A stretch of 64,000 nucleotides of DNA, taken from positions 29,435,971-29,499,970 of the forward strand of contig NC_003070.9 in NCBI RefSeq assembly GCF_000001735.4. The letters run 5' to 3'. Positions 1 to 14,211 of the stretch are shown one piece after another; position 1 is the stretch's first letter, and each line of letters starts with the position of its first letter. The DNA comes from Arabidopsis thaliana. Lineage: Eukaryota > Streptophyta > Magnoliopsida > Brassicales > Brassicaceae. The position numbers and the translations under genes were made by a program. The notes beneath the pieces were generated by a model. The model worked only from the letters and a program-made list of their open reading frames with translations, searched no databases and was not told the DNA's origin.

Positions 1-570
1 CAGATCCACAAATTCTGAGGAGAGACGAAATTGGTAAACTCGTGGAAATCGAAATCGAACGAAAACCCAGAAAAATTGGACAAAAAACCCCAACAACCCT
101 TAAATTAATCAAGCGAATAAACACCAAATCGAATCAAAATCAAGAAGATGAATAAGAGTGAGGAAAAGAAGCAAAAATCGTACTTTTCTACGCTGCTCTG
201 TATATATATATATACAAACGATTATAAATCTGGAGATTTCCCTCAGCAAAAAGTTGATGGAATATTGGAGAATACTAATCAGATTGTGTCTTCTTCAATT
301 TCTCCGAGAGCTATCACTCTCACTCTCTCTCTCTTTATCTCTATCTCTCTCTGTATATCAAGAGAGTTGAAGCTGGAACAGTGGGAGAGAGTGAAGAAGC
401 AGGCGTCGTGCAGATTTTGTATGGATCCAATCTCGACACAGCTCGTGAGACACTGAATTATTTAAACCAAAACAAACAAAAAATGAATTAAGAAACACTT
501 CCGTTGGCTTTGGTATATAAACAAAAGAAAGAGAGTAAATTAGTTGAGATGCCTAAGCGTATTTAAGGGG
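1..570 (-). promoter_or_regulatory. Probable promoter and 5' leader of a gene off the left edge
   Basis: Read on the minus strand, positions 170 to 1 are pyrimidine- and T-rich, contain no ATG, and resemble a plant 5' leader. A TA-rich run at 199-213 could serve as a TATA box about 30 bp upstream. CT/GA-rich tracts at 300-400 are typical of Arabidopsis core promoters. No convincing protein-coding frame is present: the open frames here are short and low-complexity. The gene itself would lie left of the window, so its identity cannot be told. The assignment is inference from composition only. Confidence 0.4.
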
Positions 571-3500
571 GGAGAACGAAGAGAAGCTTCCCATGGGTAC
601 ATGTCTAATTAGTACTATCTACTGCTAATTACTAGTACTATAATCGTATTAACTTCACGCTCTGTTTTCTTTCTACTTTTTAATGTTTTTTACCTCTCTT
701 TCTGTCTCTTTCTTCTTCCCATAAAAAAATATATGAAATCTTGGCGGTGCATAAAAACAAACATTTATTTCTTTTAATTAAGTTCACTAATTGGTCGACT
801 GAAAAATTAGAAGATGCTTTATAGTAGTAGTTGACCAAAAATATTAGAAGATGTTCAATAATAGTATTTTGACATTTATAGAATTAATGAACCGGTTGAA
901 AAAATGTGTTAGGTCAAACATGAGATTTCCTAAAGGTTATTTTGTCGATAGTAAATGATTTTTTTTTACGGGGACTGTTTTTTTTTTATGTAGAAAAGTT
1001 AATGATCTTTTTTAAGGTAGATGTATCGAGCTTGTTTTATAGCGTCAATGGAATTTATATAAACATCATAAAGTTTAGTGGAAACAAAACATCATGATTA
1101 TGACCAAAAGAATCATGAATATAGAAGGTACAATATGGGTGTTTTGGATGCAGATCTGAATGTGTAAAAATGTTGACTTTGTAGTTTATTCATCAAATTT
1201 TGAACTGTTTAAAGGAGGACAAAAAACACATGATCAAATTCCATGAGAAAAAAATGGTCGGTTTAGGCCAAGTTCCTCTCGCAAGAAAACGAGTGATCGT
1301 CCCCTAATTGGAATAAGACGAGTTTCTTCACAAATGTCCTCGATTTGGTTTTGTTTTTTTTACACTCATCGATTTGGTTAATTTATCTTCTTATCCATAG
1401 ACTAATGTTTTTGCGAAAAAGATATTTCTAAGAATCACGATCATTTATTACCAAACGCATTATTAGGAGACCAGTTGCCCACTTGTACACGCCAACCACG
1501 ATAAGGTTAAAATTGTGTCAATACGAGGCAAATTTTGTACTTTTAAATATCCCACTCACGATAAGATTTTCTACTTTTATTTGATCTTCAAAATCTGTAT
1601 TTTATGGTAAATTTGGTAAATTTCATTTGATTTTTTCTTATATTCCGTATGATATAAGTCGAGTGAGTCACTGAGTTGTTTTGTTTCACAGCTCATGCAT
1701 ATTTATTTAGTGGATTTATAAATCTGCATGTACCTAAATATATAAAGTGTAAGAGGGTGGTGAAATATTTGCAATTTTGTTTTATATGTTTGTACTCATC
1801 AAATAAAAAAGATACTACGGATGATTTGACATAGCATCATCACATAAAAACAACGTACGAACATAAAAGCCACGTAAAATATATGTTATTGTAATAATGT
1901 AATATAGAATAAGCCACAATATATGAAGATTGGATGATTGATGTAACACAAAATTAGCCATGTTATATTGTTATTATCGACTATATATACGCAATAGAAA
2001 ACTATTCCGCATAGCGTTTGTCCTTAGCCTTCACTTTGAAGAGAAATTAAAAACAAAACAACTCCAAAACATTGTTACTATCTGTTTCAATGATTCTCGA
2101 AATTGATTCATTATTTCCTTTTTTTCTGCTTGATAATTATTTTTGACAAGTAAAGGGAAAATGTTTGTAAAAGTGCTATCGCCAACGATTAATTATCAAT
2201 TAAATTCTTTGATAGAGAAGGGATCAGGTTGCTCCAGAAATTTCCAATATGCAAACAGACACAAGGTACCATTCAGCATTTATAATATATTGTGTTTTGG
2301 GAAATGTATGATTAATCACAAAACAAACAAACGAAGAGATAACGAAACATACAGTTAACCTATAAAACTTCAAACTTAAACAAAACTAATAATACCGTGG
2401 TATTTTTGCGTAAAATGTCATATATGTCATCATTCAAAACTGAACTGGTAGTTTATTCAAACGGGTTACACCGATATATATAACCACTTTTAGCTAAATA
2501 AATGCAAAATAAACAAGTAGGTTTCTTAATTAATCAGCCAAAAAAATCAGAAGTTAATTAATTACACAATCGTCGGCTCTCATAGCCGCATCCTATGCCA
2601 TCGTAGTGTGTACGTATTTATTTGTAAACACACACATACAGATACAGGTATATGTCCTTAAAATATGATTGGTGATTATTTCAAGATTCCAAAATAACAA
2701 TTCGTTTTTGCATTCTAATGTCTGAATAGAATTTATTGGATCAGCTCCATATAAATAACAACATACTTTGAAGGAAAAAAGGTAAGATAAAACGGGGAAA
2801 GTGGGTCCCATTTTGAAACGCGGTTACATGTCGGTGGCTCCATAGTTCTGACGTGGCATATGTGACGGTGTCTGACTGTCTACACTCGTACATCCGATAG
2901 ACCGTTACTTTCTTACATCGAAACGGAGGATGTTTGGGTAAAAGGATAATAGTAAAACGTGGATAAGTAAGTTAAGTGCACGGTATTCGAGTTCTTGTGT
3001 GTGGCGGACCGTGACAAAGAAAACTTCACGGATCGTGTTAATTTTTGGATCACATGTGCTTTTTACTATTTCACATTTTCAAAAAAATCATAACATTCAA
3101 TTTATATTTATGCACACAAAAAAAAAAAAAATCAAAATGGTAGTTAAAATGCATTTACTTATATGACTATATGATTTTCATTCGACGTGCGATACATGAA
3201 AATGATTTGCAGTTTTTATTCTCAAAGTATCTTTTAGGTTTTCTTTATTCTAATCGGAATTTTGTTTTGAGTGTATGGTATACAGACACACATTTGGGAT
3301 TTGGATTTCTGGTTCTAAAACACGTGATGATCGTGTGATAGAAAATTTAATTTTGGAATCTACATGTACACTTTTGTCCATAGGTCAAAGAATGGAACAG
3401 GGACGTTGGATAGGTGATTAATCTAAGCTGACTGTATAGATAACGTTACATATATATATCATTATGCCGACGTTTGATATTGTAAAACAGCAATCAAAAA

Positions 3501-4477
3501 TAGACAATGGGTCGTAAAAAGGTGATTCATTGTTGAGGAAAAAGAGTGAGACTGAACAAACCCAACAATGAAAATCATAGCTATCAAAATTAGGAAAAAA
3601 ATGTGTGGTGCTGATTGATTTAGAGCTACATTTAACCACCGGTCCACCGGCAAGATAATTGTTACTGAATCTTATTTTCTATGAAGTCTATTCCTTTCTA
3701 ACAAAGGAAGAAATTAAAGATTATTTTTGATTCAAGTCGTCACATGCGACTTATTTTTCTGTGCTTAGAAAATTTATGAGGACAGACACCGACATAGTTT
3801 GAAGTTTTAGTAAACCGTTGTCTACTATATATGCATAATAAACCAATTTTTTTTTAAAAAGGTGTATTACATGAAGGAAAACCTCTTTCATAGTTTTTAG
3901 ATATAGTGTGTATTAAAAAATATCTTTGTTACTAATTTGCAGAATAATTTTGTGAAGTTTTATGAAGATGTAATTAGATGAAGAGATGTACAGATGACAA
4001 CTCAGAGAATAAAACAAATATATATATATTAGAGACAAAACGGTCCGAACGTTACAAATACAAAAGTTATGTACAAAAGATAAGCATATAAAGTTACTTT
4101 TTCACAACCTTCCATTCCATCATCTCTTACGTTACATCGACTTTTCTACAGTCCACTGTTGAGGTTCATAAGCCTAATAATTTGCAATTGAATGAAAATC
4201 ATATATTGAGTTTAAAATAATAGTAGTAACGAAAAAGACTTTTTCTGGTCCAGATTTTACTGTGTAAGTTTTTTTTGGTCAAAGATGTTACTCGATTAGT
4301 TAGTTATACATTTTTGGATTTTAACGGAGAATATAATTGCCCTTTACCCGCAATATTCTAATTTTGTACGGTTTTGCGTAAAAGAGTATATATAGAATAT
4401 AGTTTTTTCTTAATTAAAATTTACTTCTTTAAAAAAAAAATATATATATATATATATAATAAGTATATATATATATT

Positions 4478-4563
4478 TAAATTATTATTAACTGTGATTA
4501 GAATATAGTATTATTAATTGTGATTTGTGAGTAATAATACTAATCACAGTTAATAATAATTTA
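4478..4563. repeat. Long inverted repeat (foldback)
   Basis: A 24-bp left arm (4478-4501) is the perfect reverse complement of 4540-4563. A second inner pair (around 4508-4516 with 4532-4540) extends the stem across a short bulge, so one strand could fold into a nearly continuous hairpin of more than 30 bp. It sits beside a (TA)n tract at 4440-4475. It could be a small foldback transposon relic or a hairpin RNA source. No gene is nearby. Confidence 0.75.
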
Positions 4564-5941
4564 CAACTACTCTCTACTCGTGTGCATCCCCTCCAAATTT
4601 CGTTGACTTTTTTTAGTAATTACATAAATAAATGAATTACCACTAAAAATTACCACAAGATAAATGATAAAATACGGATGGAACAATTAAGAATATAGAT
4701 AGTTCTGTTTCACACTAAGCAATTTGGTAGTTGATTATCTGCTCTTATTAAGACCAATGACAAACGATAAGTCAAATTGTTCCACATTACATAACCATGT
4801 GTCGTGGATCTCAACCCAACATTTGACTTGAAACAATTTATAATTAATTAGTTGTAATTCGATATACAGTGGATCTAGAACTTATTTATAGGTAAATAAT
4901 GTGGAGTCGTTGTCTTTCCATTAATGTCAGTGCCCTATTTCCTAACCTCACTACGCTCTTTCTTACTCGATATTAGCAGCACTGTATTTCCTACATTTTA
5001 ACACCAAGTAATTTTGTTTTATTATAGCACAAGTGGACCTGGTTCAATATTTGTATGCTTTTGATATTGAAGTACCAACAAAAGGCGATCATAATTCGTA
5101 ACTAGAAGTCTAAAACCGTAGCTGGGACAAAAGTCAAACGATTTCACTACGTTATGTATATTGCCAATTCATATAAGCTGTCCGAATAAATTATACGAAA
5201 CTTTTTCTTATTTTGTGTATTTTTTTTTCAAAAAGTTTTCGAATTTTGTCGTTATATTATACTCTTGTTTATTTTGGTTTTTCCTCCATTATTATATAAT
5301 ATCTGTCGGCATTTTTCAGATGAACTTTTCTTTACTCGTCAATGGACTAAATCACAAACGTAAGCATAAAAATGGTGCTTTTAACGCGTTTTTGTTTATC
5401 TTATAAATTTTACTGTACCAATGATATATACTTAAACTGATTAATGACATTTTGTTTATAAGCCAAAAACAAAAATCATTACAAGAAGATATCGTACATG
5501 ACTAGAGACATACGTCTCTTAGTAACTGCTTTTACCTTTTTGCAGTACGAGATATTTATACGAACTAGTTCTTGTGTACTATATAATATACATAATTACA
5601 TAGATATTCGTCTTGTGTGTGACGGTAGATCTAGACGACAATATGGTATGGGTCATTTTGTCTTGGCTTCCATCACTTTTCCGAGTTATGACAATTACAT
5701 GCATGTCCCAGGTTTATTATTACGTGACAATACCTCGTAAAAAGATACATGTTCTGATGTTCATATGAAAGCCCCCTCGGTCTTTTATTTTTCTTAATTT
5801 ACAGCAAGAAAATCCGTTTTTGTTATCAACACAAACCCACACTGTATCAATATGATTATAGAAATCATTGCATGACAACGCACTTCCAAACTCATGAGTC
5901 CATCACGCGTAGTCCAAGCCCAGACATATTAACAAAGTGAA

Positions 5942-5945
<4 letters not shown>

Positions 5946-5972
<27 letters not shown>
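5946..5972 (+). repeat. 27-bp poly-A run flanked by a short direct repeat
   Basis: An uninterrupted run of 27 A, with GTGAAGTG on both sides. This may be simple slippage or the tail of a decayed retroposon. No retroposon body was recognised upstream. Confidence 0.6.
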
Positions 5973-7955
5973 TGTGAAGTGAAAAAAATGAAAATGTTTA
6001 CTCAAAGACAGTGAGGGATTCTTTTTATATTTTTAATATGATATATTAAGATTGATAAGGTTCGGGTACTTCAATCTATGTTCTGTAAATCCAAAAAAAT
6101 ATACATATGAATATTGGATATCAGCAAACAAAAAAAAAAACTCCCAATTGCATGGAACAAAAGGAATTTCGCATTTCTTAATATATGTAAACATCTTTGA
6201 TAGAACCTTGCACCTAATTTCCTCAACTAACTTGGTCTTAAGAGCTACCAAATCCACCACTCTCTATATTATACTATATATAGGGGGGTTATACATCAAA
6301 ATTTCTGTTACGATATGTTAAATAAGTGGAATTCCGCACTTACCATCAATACTGTACATGTTTCATTCATGAGAGAATTTCACACAAAAATCAAATATGT
6401 AAAAAACGCAGCAAATTAAATAAACACATTACCGTCGAGATATTTCATTGGAAAAGAATTTTTTTATTTATTTTATTAGTGGCGACAAGATCAGACTTAT
6501 CATTAGTAAAACTATTCGATGTATAGAATAAGATTAGAATCTACAGCGGCCAGAACAAAGGCTTCATTATTATCCACTCGAATCCAAGTTTTGTAATTCC
6601 AAGTCGACATTTCGTTTTCCAGAAGTTGATAGCTATCCATCTTTTGTCCCCTCATGTTGAATTTATTTTTTTTATTTTTTTTTTATTTTTTTTTTGTCAA
6701 ACTAGATATATAGAACCGCATTGCATTGAAATTAAAAATATAAATCCATTTTAAGACTAGACTTGTGTCTTGACTCTTGTCACTCAAAACGCCAAAGATG
6801 ACCTGCGTAGCTATGATTGAAATCGTAATAATAATAAACCCGAACACTAGTTTTTCCGTCATTCCACTAATTTGGTAATTACATCGACATTAGTTTCATA
6901 AAGTACTATGATAAAGTTTTCAAAAGTTAAACAAATTCCAAAACATGTTTGTAAAACGAAAATAGAAACTGCTTTAGACGACAAAGTAATATGATCTGCC
7001 ATAAGTCATAGAATTAACTTTGAGAAAAGTATTATCGTAGGAAAACGATGGAAAGGCACAAATCATAAATGATCAATTGGAGAGAATGTGATGGACCATA
7101 CTATATCAAAGAAAAAGGGGCTTTTGCAAAATTCTCAAAGGAATAATTATGAAATGAATAGTAAATTTAATTAGTTAACGTAGAAATTCCATGTGACTTC
7201 TTTTAACATTGGTGGGGCTCCTCTTCTCTCTTTATTTCACGTCAAAATATTATAAAAGGCATTGTCATATATCACAATATATCACCCGCTCTTAAGTTCC
7301 TCATGTGGATCTCTTATAACTTACAAACCCCTTTCTAACTACACTATCCGATCATTAATGGTTCTTCTTTAACACTCAAGATGAAATTTTTGAGTGAGTC
7401 GAATTGAAAGATTTTAATTAAAACGATTGTATTGAATAAAAAATAGTTTGTTTTTGGATAGATAGATATATCGGCGAATGAATTTTTAACCGATTTGGGT
7501 GTGACGGTTGTTTCTTTAAATGTGTAGTTGTTTGTAGGGACAAATTTATACGAATGAAAACTTAGGGAACATGTGAGAGTATTGAAGAAAGAGATAATGA
7601 CTAATGAGACATATCGTTGAGTGATATGTATATGTCGAGTTTACAAGTGATATAGATGGGTGCCAATATCCTCATGCTTTAATCTTTTTTGATCATTAAT
7701 TGTTATCTCTCTCGAATAATTGCATAATTGCGTTGTGACGCATTGATGACCATGACATGACCGGATGAGCCATTTCCTCATTTATGAAGAAAAAAAGCCT
7801 TCGGACCTGGTGGGCTTCTTAGTGGCCCAATTTCGAAAAATTAATAAATTGGCTTCAATTAACGAAGAAAAAGTCAATAATTTGGGCCCATTGTGTAGAT
7901 ACGGGCTCCCTCCAATAAGAAGGTAAACATTTTTGTTTCAACACACAAAACGAAA

Positions 7956-8040
7956 TGGGGTGAGAGAGGCTCGAACTCTCGACCTCAGGATCACTCAGTA
8001 GCTATGAGACCTACGCGCTAGCCAACTGCGCCACCACCCC
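7956..8040 (-). tRNA. Elongator tRNA-Met (anticodon CAT), with intron
   Basis: On the minus strand the sequence folds as a full cloverleaf. The acceptor arm is GGGGTGG paired with TCACCCC, with discriminator A at 7956. The D stem is GCGC/GCGC, the anticodon loop starts CTCATA, and the T arm is GAGAG-TTCGAGC-CTCTC. Variable loop is AGGTC. An 11-nt insertion (GCTACTGAGTG) directly 3' of the base after the anticodon is the expected tRNA intron, leaving a 74-nt mature body. Introns are usual in plant elongator tRNA-Met, and the T-arm differs from initiator tRNA-Met. The A box (TGGCGCAGTTGG) and B box (GAGTTCGAGCC) are internal Pol III promoter parts. CCA is not encoded. Confidence 0.97.
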
Positions 8041-9191
8041 AGATACCATAATTCGAACCTTATTTTTTATATATCCTTCAAAGTGTTTTTTTTCTTTTTT
8101 TAGTTTTGAATCTTGATTGTTTGCGAATTTGGTTTTGAAATGGAAAATGTTCAATCAAAGAAAACTGAAAATATGTCAAAACGTTGCAGTTTTGTGGTTT
8201 ATAAGCCGATTAAGACCAGTTGGAATTCTCAATTTGCCTAAAAGGTCGAAAGCAATTATTGTCGTAATAAAAAGTTTAATTCATCGATGACGTTATTGTA
8301 TTGAGACAACAAAATATTTGAAAGCAGCTAAGCATCACAGGAAGTCCACGTGGAAGAAGTTGAGACAGTTCATTGGAATTTCGGATTTCCCAATTTTCTT
8401 CTTACAGTTACAGCTCTCTCTCTCTTTCTCCTCTCTAAACTTGCTTCCAACTGTCTCTTCTCTTTGCCACGTTTCCTGGCCCCTACTTTGCTTTACTTGT
8501 CTCCATATTTCGTTTTCTTAATCAAACTAAAAACTATCTCAAAACAACAATATTTAATTTGCATTTTGAAAAAATATTCAAAGACTTTCAAAAGTCTATT
8601 TGATTAAGCATTGTTGGTTGTTTGGGCTTATTTGTTTAAGTATAGCTAAGAAACAGTTTTCTTTGGGTTTAAAACAAAGTTTTAAATGGATATATCAAAT
8701 ATATATCTTGGACTTCAAATGCCAAAAAAAAATTATTTGTCTTCTTGGACGATATTTGAATAAGCAGGCATGGATAATTGTTGGTACATATATATATATA
8801 TATATATATATTTGTTAAAACATTTAAACAATATATTACTAGCTTGTTTTTCATAAATAGTTTATAAAGCCTTTTCAAGCCTTTCTTTCTACAGTTTCTC
8901 TTTTTAATGTCTTTTTGTTTGTAAATAAGAAACAATTACACTTATAAATATTGAGTTTGTGTAATCTTTATGCATAAAATACAACTTATACAGGGTTGGG
9001 CATAGTGAGAAAAAGAAAAGTGGAAAAGGGGATTTAAAATAATGATGAGGAATAAGGATGGTCGTGCGTCTATGAAAGCTGCTTTGCAATAAGCTCATCT
9101 CATGTAATCTTTTACAACATGTTACATGTATATATATTCCTTTCATCTTAATATGCAACTAGACACACATACATATGCACGGCAAGGACAC

Positions 9192-9236
<45 letters not shown>

Positions 9237-11346
9237 TAATGGTACTACTTTGGAGTACAAAATAGTTAGATAAGTCAATATGTTAATCGAAATCGTTAAT
9301 TTCTAGATAAATAATTCGTGGACAGATGATGATTCTTTTAGCAATTTCATTGTGTGACGAACATGGTAACGACAAGGTTTAGATCACTAAAACAAACAAA
9401 ATAGATAACTCAATGGTCAAACATTTCACATTTGTACTTTTAAATTTTAAATTAATAATGTTAAGAGAGTTTATATAGGGTGCATGTAGAGAGAATATTA
9501 ATTTAGATAGAGTCGTCTCCTATAATCTAAGAATGTTAAATTTGGATTATACACCAACTATCGTGGCTTGAAACCATACATATAAAACATTTTATTAATA
9601 AGTAAGGAGTAAGGACCATGTATTTAATAATATTGCACTAGACACTAAATATTATGGCTGATTCAACATGACTACATGATCACTATAATTATCGTTTCAG
9701 AGTTGTAAAATATGAAGGATGAGAAATCTTTAAAGGGATCTATCCGAAAGTCAAGAGCCTCTTCGTCAATACTCAATATTATTTTGATTTATTTTCCTAT
9801 ATGGTTTGGTAGGAAGAATAATGGACTTCCACTAATCATGAAAACTCATCACAAAATCTGTTTGGCTTAATCATTAAATAAATATTTGATATTTGACACA
9901 CACACACTTTACATCGTTTTAACAATATGATTGAGTGCATATATATATTAATTATTTTTTATAATATGAAGATCGGGTTGTCAGTTAGCTATACATGTCC
10001 TTCTTTATGATAATATACCCAAATCAGATTATGGGATCACGAAATTATGCCAATAATTATTCTAAAATAAATATTTAAATTTAGAATTATAACTGTATTG
10101 AAAATAGAGATAACTAAAAGAATGTAATTCTAAAATCCAGACTGTTCTTTTTTCGTCCGTTCATAGCTAGCTTTCCAGTAAGCTAATGATTAAAGGAAGG
10201 TTAAGTACATGTTAGCATGTGAGAATAGGGAATAAGTTCCATTATTCAATACAAAAAAATATACATATGCTTCTAAACTAATATAGAAAAGTATATATTA
10301 ATTTCATGTGAAAAGAAATATAACTATTATTGGTCTATATGTATCACACGAAACCTACAGAGACAAGCAGGAGGAAGAGAACAAGAGACCAACTCAAAAG
10401 TGAACATGGGAAATGATAAAACAAAATATAGAACTTATCAAACAACTGTAGTTTTGACAAAATCTGCATATTATTAAATACTACTTACTACAAGGATTTA
10501 AGATATTTTTCCTTAAATCACCCCTAAAAATTCTACACAATTAGAAACATCAAAATATTCAATAACTTTCTAATAATGACACATTATAGCATACATTATT
10601 CTCCAATCTTTGATTGAAGAATGTAAGAATCAGTATTAACATTATAAGTTTGTTTCTAATAACATCCAAAAATGAGTATTTTCAAAATCTACCGTTGGTT
10701 ATACTAATTCAAAAATAACAAAAACTACGTGACATCTGGTAAATTATGTACCTTTAGTATTTAAGATATATAGTTAAGAAAGAATTAAATCTGCATATTA
10801 CATAAAAATATTAAATATATATACATCAGAAGAACGTCGTTATAATTAAAAAGAAGATTTCTGAATAAAAAGTTGTGGAGGAGCTATAATGTTAAAACCT
10901 GGCAAATTAGACAGCGAAGACATACTCAAGTGCTGCCTTGTCACACTCTCTCTCTCTCTCTCCGTTTCCTTGTTACAAAACCCTCCAATCTCAATTCTAA
11001 AATGTCCCAAAACTATCTTATTCTCTATCTTCTCTCTTCCCTCTTCTCTCTTCTCTTCATATGTGTAGGGTCGAAGACAAGAACGACACCGTTTCAAGGG
11101 TTGCAATTTGCAACCTTTTGATTGGTCTCTCTTCTCTTTGCCCAACCAAAAACAACCTTTGATGATATAAAGATCAGCCAACTTTGTCCATCCCAATTCT
11201 CTCTTTTTTTTTTGTTTCCCTAATGTTTTAGACAAACACAATTTTCCATAATTATTTATTTATTCAATTTTTATCTGTTTTTGGGTTACATATATCATCA
11301 TCATTGGAGACTGCCATATTTGTTAATCGTGATATTAATTTAACTA
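8041..11346. other. Intergenic DNA upstream of the RRM gene
   Basis: AT-rich spacer. It holds two (AT)n microsatellites, about 8788-8812 and 9196-9231. The last 400 bp (10930-11346) carry CT-rich tracts and are likely the core promoter and 5' UTR of the RRM gene. Open frames here are short and unconvincing. Confidence 0.6.
9196..9231. repeat. (AT)18 microsatellite
   Basis: A pure alternating AT tract of 36 bp, likely length-polymorphic between accessions. A similar shorter tract lies at 8788-8812. Confidence 0.9.
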
Positions 11347-14211
11347 ATGTCTCAAACAAGCTACTACCGATCACCGTTCGGAGACACGACTTACACCAAA
11401 GTGTTCGTCGGAGGATTAGCGTGGGAAACTCCTACCGACGAAATGCGTCGTTACTTCGAACAGTTCGGAGAGATTCTTGAAGCCGTCATCATCACCGATA
11501 AAAACACCGGCAAGTCTAAAGGCTACGGATTCGTAAGTTATATTTTCTTAATTCACACAATGTTTTTATCTCTTTTGGTATGCTTAAGGGTTACTCCGAT
11601 CGTTAATTTAGGTGACGTTTCGGGAGTCGGACTCAGCCACGAGAGCCGTCGCTGATCCAAATCCGGTGATCGACGGAAGAAAAGCCAATTGTAATATTGC
11701 ATCTTTTGGACGGCCTCGACCATCGCCGCCTCGAGGTTTATTTATTATACTTGAGTAATTCCGTAAAATCTTTCTTTATGTCGGGAGGATTAGTTTATTT
11801 GATGAGTTTCTATATGATCACGATATATTAATGGTTTGGTACGTTATCAAGAATTGTCTTTTTCTTTTCTAAAGATACTTGATCGTGTATAACATAAACG
11901 AGATTAGTTGTACTCGTTGGGATTAAAATAAGTACATTGTTAATTATGTGCGTAGTGTACAACATAAATATAACCAATCAAATCCAATTTTGAGAATATG
12001 AACATTTTTTTTTTTGGGTCAAAGGAATACAAACATTTTTCTTAATATCGTTGAATTACTAGTTTTTGAGACCTAAATGAGCAATGTACTCGGCGACAAT
12101 TTTGTTTTGTTTTGTTTAGCAATGTACTATCTTTTTCAATCCTTTTGTTTACTATATAGGTCGAGGACAAACAGGAAGTCCGAGTCAGTACCAAAGTGGA
12201 GGACCATCAACCTATACCGGGATGGCTGCACCACTGCCACCGGCTGCAGCTCCCCAGCTCATGTATCCGTCGTACGGGTAAAATCTTATATATCGATTTT
12301 TAGAAAATTTCTAAAAATCTAAAATCCTTATAAATGCATTTTTCTCATAAGGAGATGGTCCATTGCGATAGATATGGTAGGAGACAATTTAATGCGTCAA
12401 TTGAGCCACTTGCTGTCAGGCTGTAAATATGATAACATTAATATGTAGTCATGTAGATAAAAAATCATGCAATGCATTATAGTCCGATACGGAAGTTGAG
12501 AAACCATTAACGTGCAAGAATGTAATACTAGATGGAAGTTCTTATTTCTATTCTTTTTTAATAACATGTTTTAAATTTTAATAAGTAGAACCGGAATTTG
12601 TAAAATTATACACTTTTTTTCTTGATAGAGAATCATTCAATTTTTCGTTTTTTCAGGTACACCTATAACCCTGATCAATTTGGGTACCACCAAGTAAGTC
12701 CCTTTTTCTCTCACTGACATACACATATACGAAAGATGAACATAAAGCAAAATCGTATTTAATCATGAGTGCAAGATGTGAAATTAATAATAGATTTTAC
12801 GTACAACATATCTTGCACATGTCGACCACTTACATAATGCATGAAAAACACTAGCACATGCATGTTTGTTGCAAACATAGACATCGACTATGATGATGAT
12901 GATGATGATCATATACTTGCCACAGGCATTGTACAACACACAGTTGCAACAAGCACAATACTATCAGCAGCAGCAACAGCTTTATGGAGGAGGAGCAACA
13001 TCACCATCATCATCAGGAGCAACCATCATGCCTTCTCCATACTATTATGGCTATTCTCTTCAAGCTCCTAGAGTACCATACCAACACCATCATCATCTTC
13101 CTCAACCATATAATCCTCAACAACATCATCATCAACGGTTTTCTTCTCCTTCTTTCCTCGTTTACCCATCCAATTCCTCTTTTGCCCCTCCTCTCCAAGG
13201 AGTACTATCTTCTTCCACCGGTACGTACTTAATAAATTCCTTTTTTTTTTTCATATTTCTTTGGATATATTTCTAGTTGTCTACTCATACTAATTAGTTT
13301 TAATTTAGAAACCCATATAACTTAACATGATATCAAAACCTCTATATATTTTTTAAAAAAGTGCATTCATTGATCACGATATCATAACCCTAGATTGTTA
13401 ATCCAAATAGAGTGTGTTCTTGATCCAAAAAGTATCATCTCATGATGACTAGAAGAACCACCTTATCGAAAATACGTTTTTTAGAAATCTCACATCTAAA
13501 ATAAAATGTAATCTAATGCAATAGACAGAAATCATCAAATCTCTTAATATAAATAGTTTTGAGTTAAAATTCCTAACAACTTACATAGTTCAGTGTTTTA
13601 TCTCTATAATATTTGTTGTCCCTCTTATTCAAACGACACCGTTCATCACCACGTGTGATTGCATTGATCATTCATGCACGTGATCTATCCGTTTTGCTGT
13701 CTTAAACTCGAAAAAGAAACATATATTTGATGCACTCTAAGCAAAAAAAAAAAGAAGGGATTGAAATGGAAAAGAAAAGGAGAGTGAATGATTGGAGAGA
13801 ACAGTGAATAAAGGATAGCATGTGGAGTGAGCTGTCTGTTTCAATTACATTGGTATATGTGTCTCTTCTATCATCTGTCAATTTGGTCGCCAATCGTCAT
13901 GCCAGTGAAGCCACCATACACTGACAACTTCTACCCAAAACGATATATTTATGTGTCTATATTTGCATATTCGTTTTGGACACTATTGATCATATATTGA
14001 TCATTGCATAAATTATTCATCTACTTAAATCAGAATAATTTGCAACATTAGTAGGAATACACTATATATTGTCTGATTTTATATGTTTTTTGTTTTGTTT
14101 CCTCCAGAATCTGAAGCAGTACCACAACAAGTACCAGCTGCAGAAGGCGAAGCAACAACGACTGCTCCTGAAATCACAACAAGCAACACCAAAGAACCTA
14201 TTTCTTCTTGA
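11347..14211 (+). CDS. RRM-family RNA-binding protein, 287 aa
   Basis: Six coding exons: 11347-11532, 11612-11735, 12160-12277, 12657-12693, 12926-13220 and 14108-14211. They join in frame to 864 nt and end at TGA. One RRM domain covers about residues 15-95. RNP2 is VFVGGL (19-24) and RNP1 is KGYGFVTF (58-65), the latter split by intron 1. The rest is low-complexity: Gly/Pro/Gln-rich, then a Q run, then a His-, Tyr- and Pro-rich stretch from exon 5, and an acidic tail. This is the layout of plant RRM proteins with a disordered C-terminus, which usually bind mRNA in the nucleus or cytoplasm. I recognise it as At1g78260; no specific target is known to me. Introns are long for the gene's size (3 and 5 exceed 370 bp). 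It is convergent with UGT85A4. Confidence 0.93.

Larger units (their letters stand above)
571..7955. other. Gene-poor intergenic DNA
   Basis: About 7.4 kb of AT-rich sequence with many A/T homopolymers. All open frames are short, lack recognisable domains and are broken on every side. The only structures I can support are the foldback at 4478-4563 and the poly-A run at 5946-5972, listed separately. No rRNA, further tRNA or recognisable transposase fragment was seen. Confidence 0.6.

Noticed and set aside
148-456. 102-codon frame at the left edge
   Set aside because: Spans TA- and CT-repeat sequence with no domain; fits a promoter/leader region better.
10846-11241. Minus-strand 131-codon frame upstream of the RRM gene
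   Set aside because: Covers the CT-rich promoter/leader of the RRM gene; charged low-complexity product, no homologue recognised.
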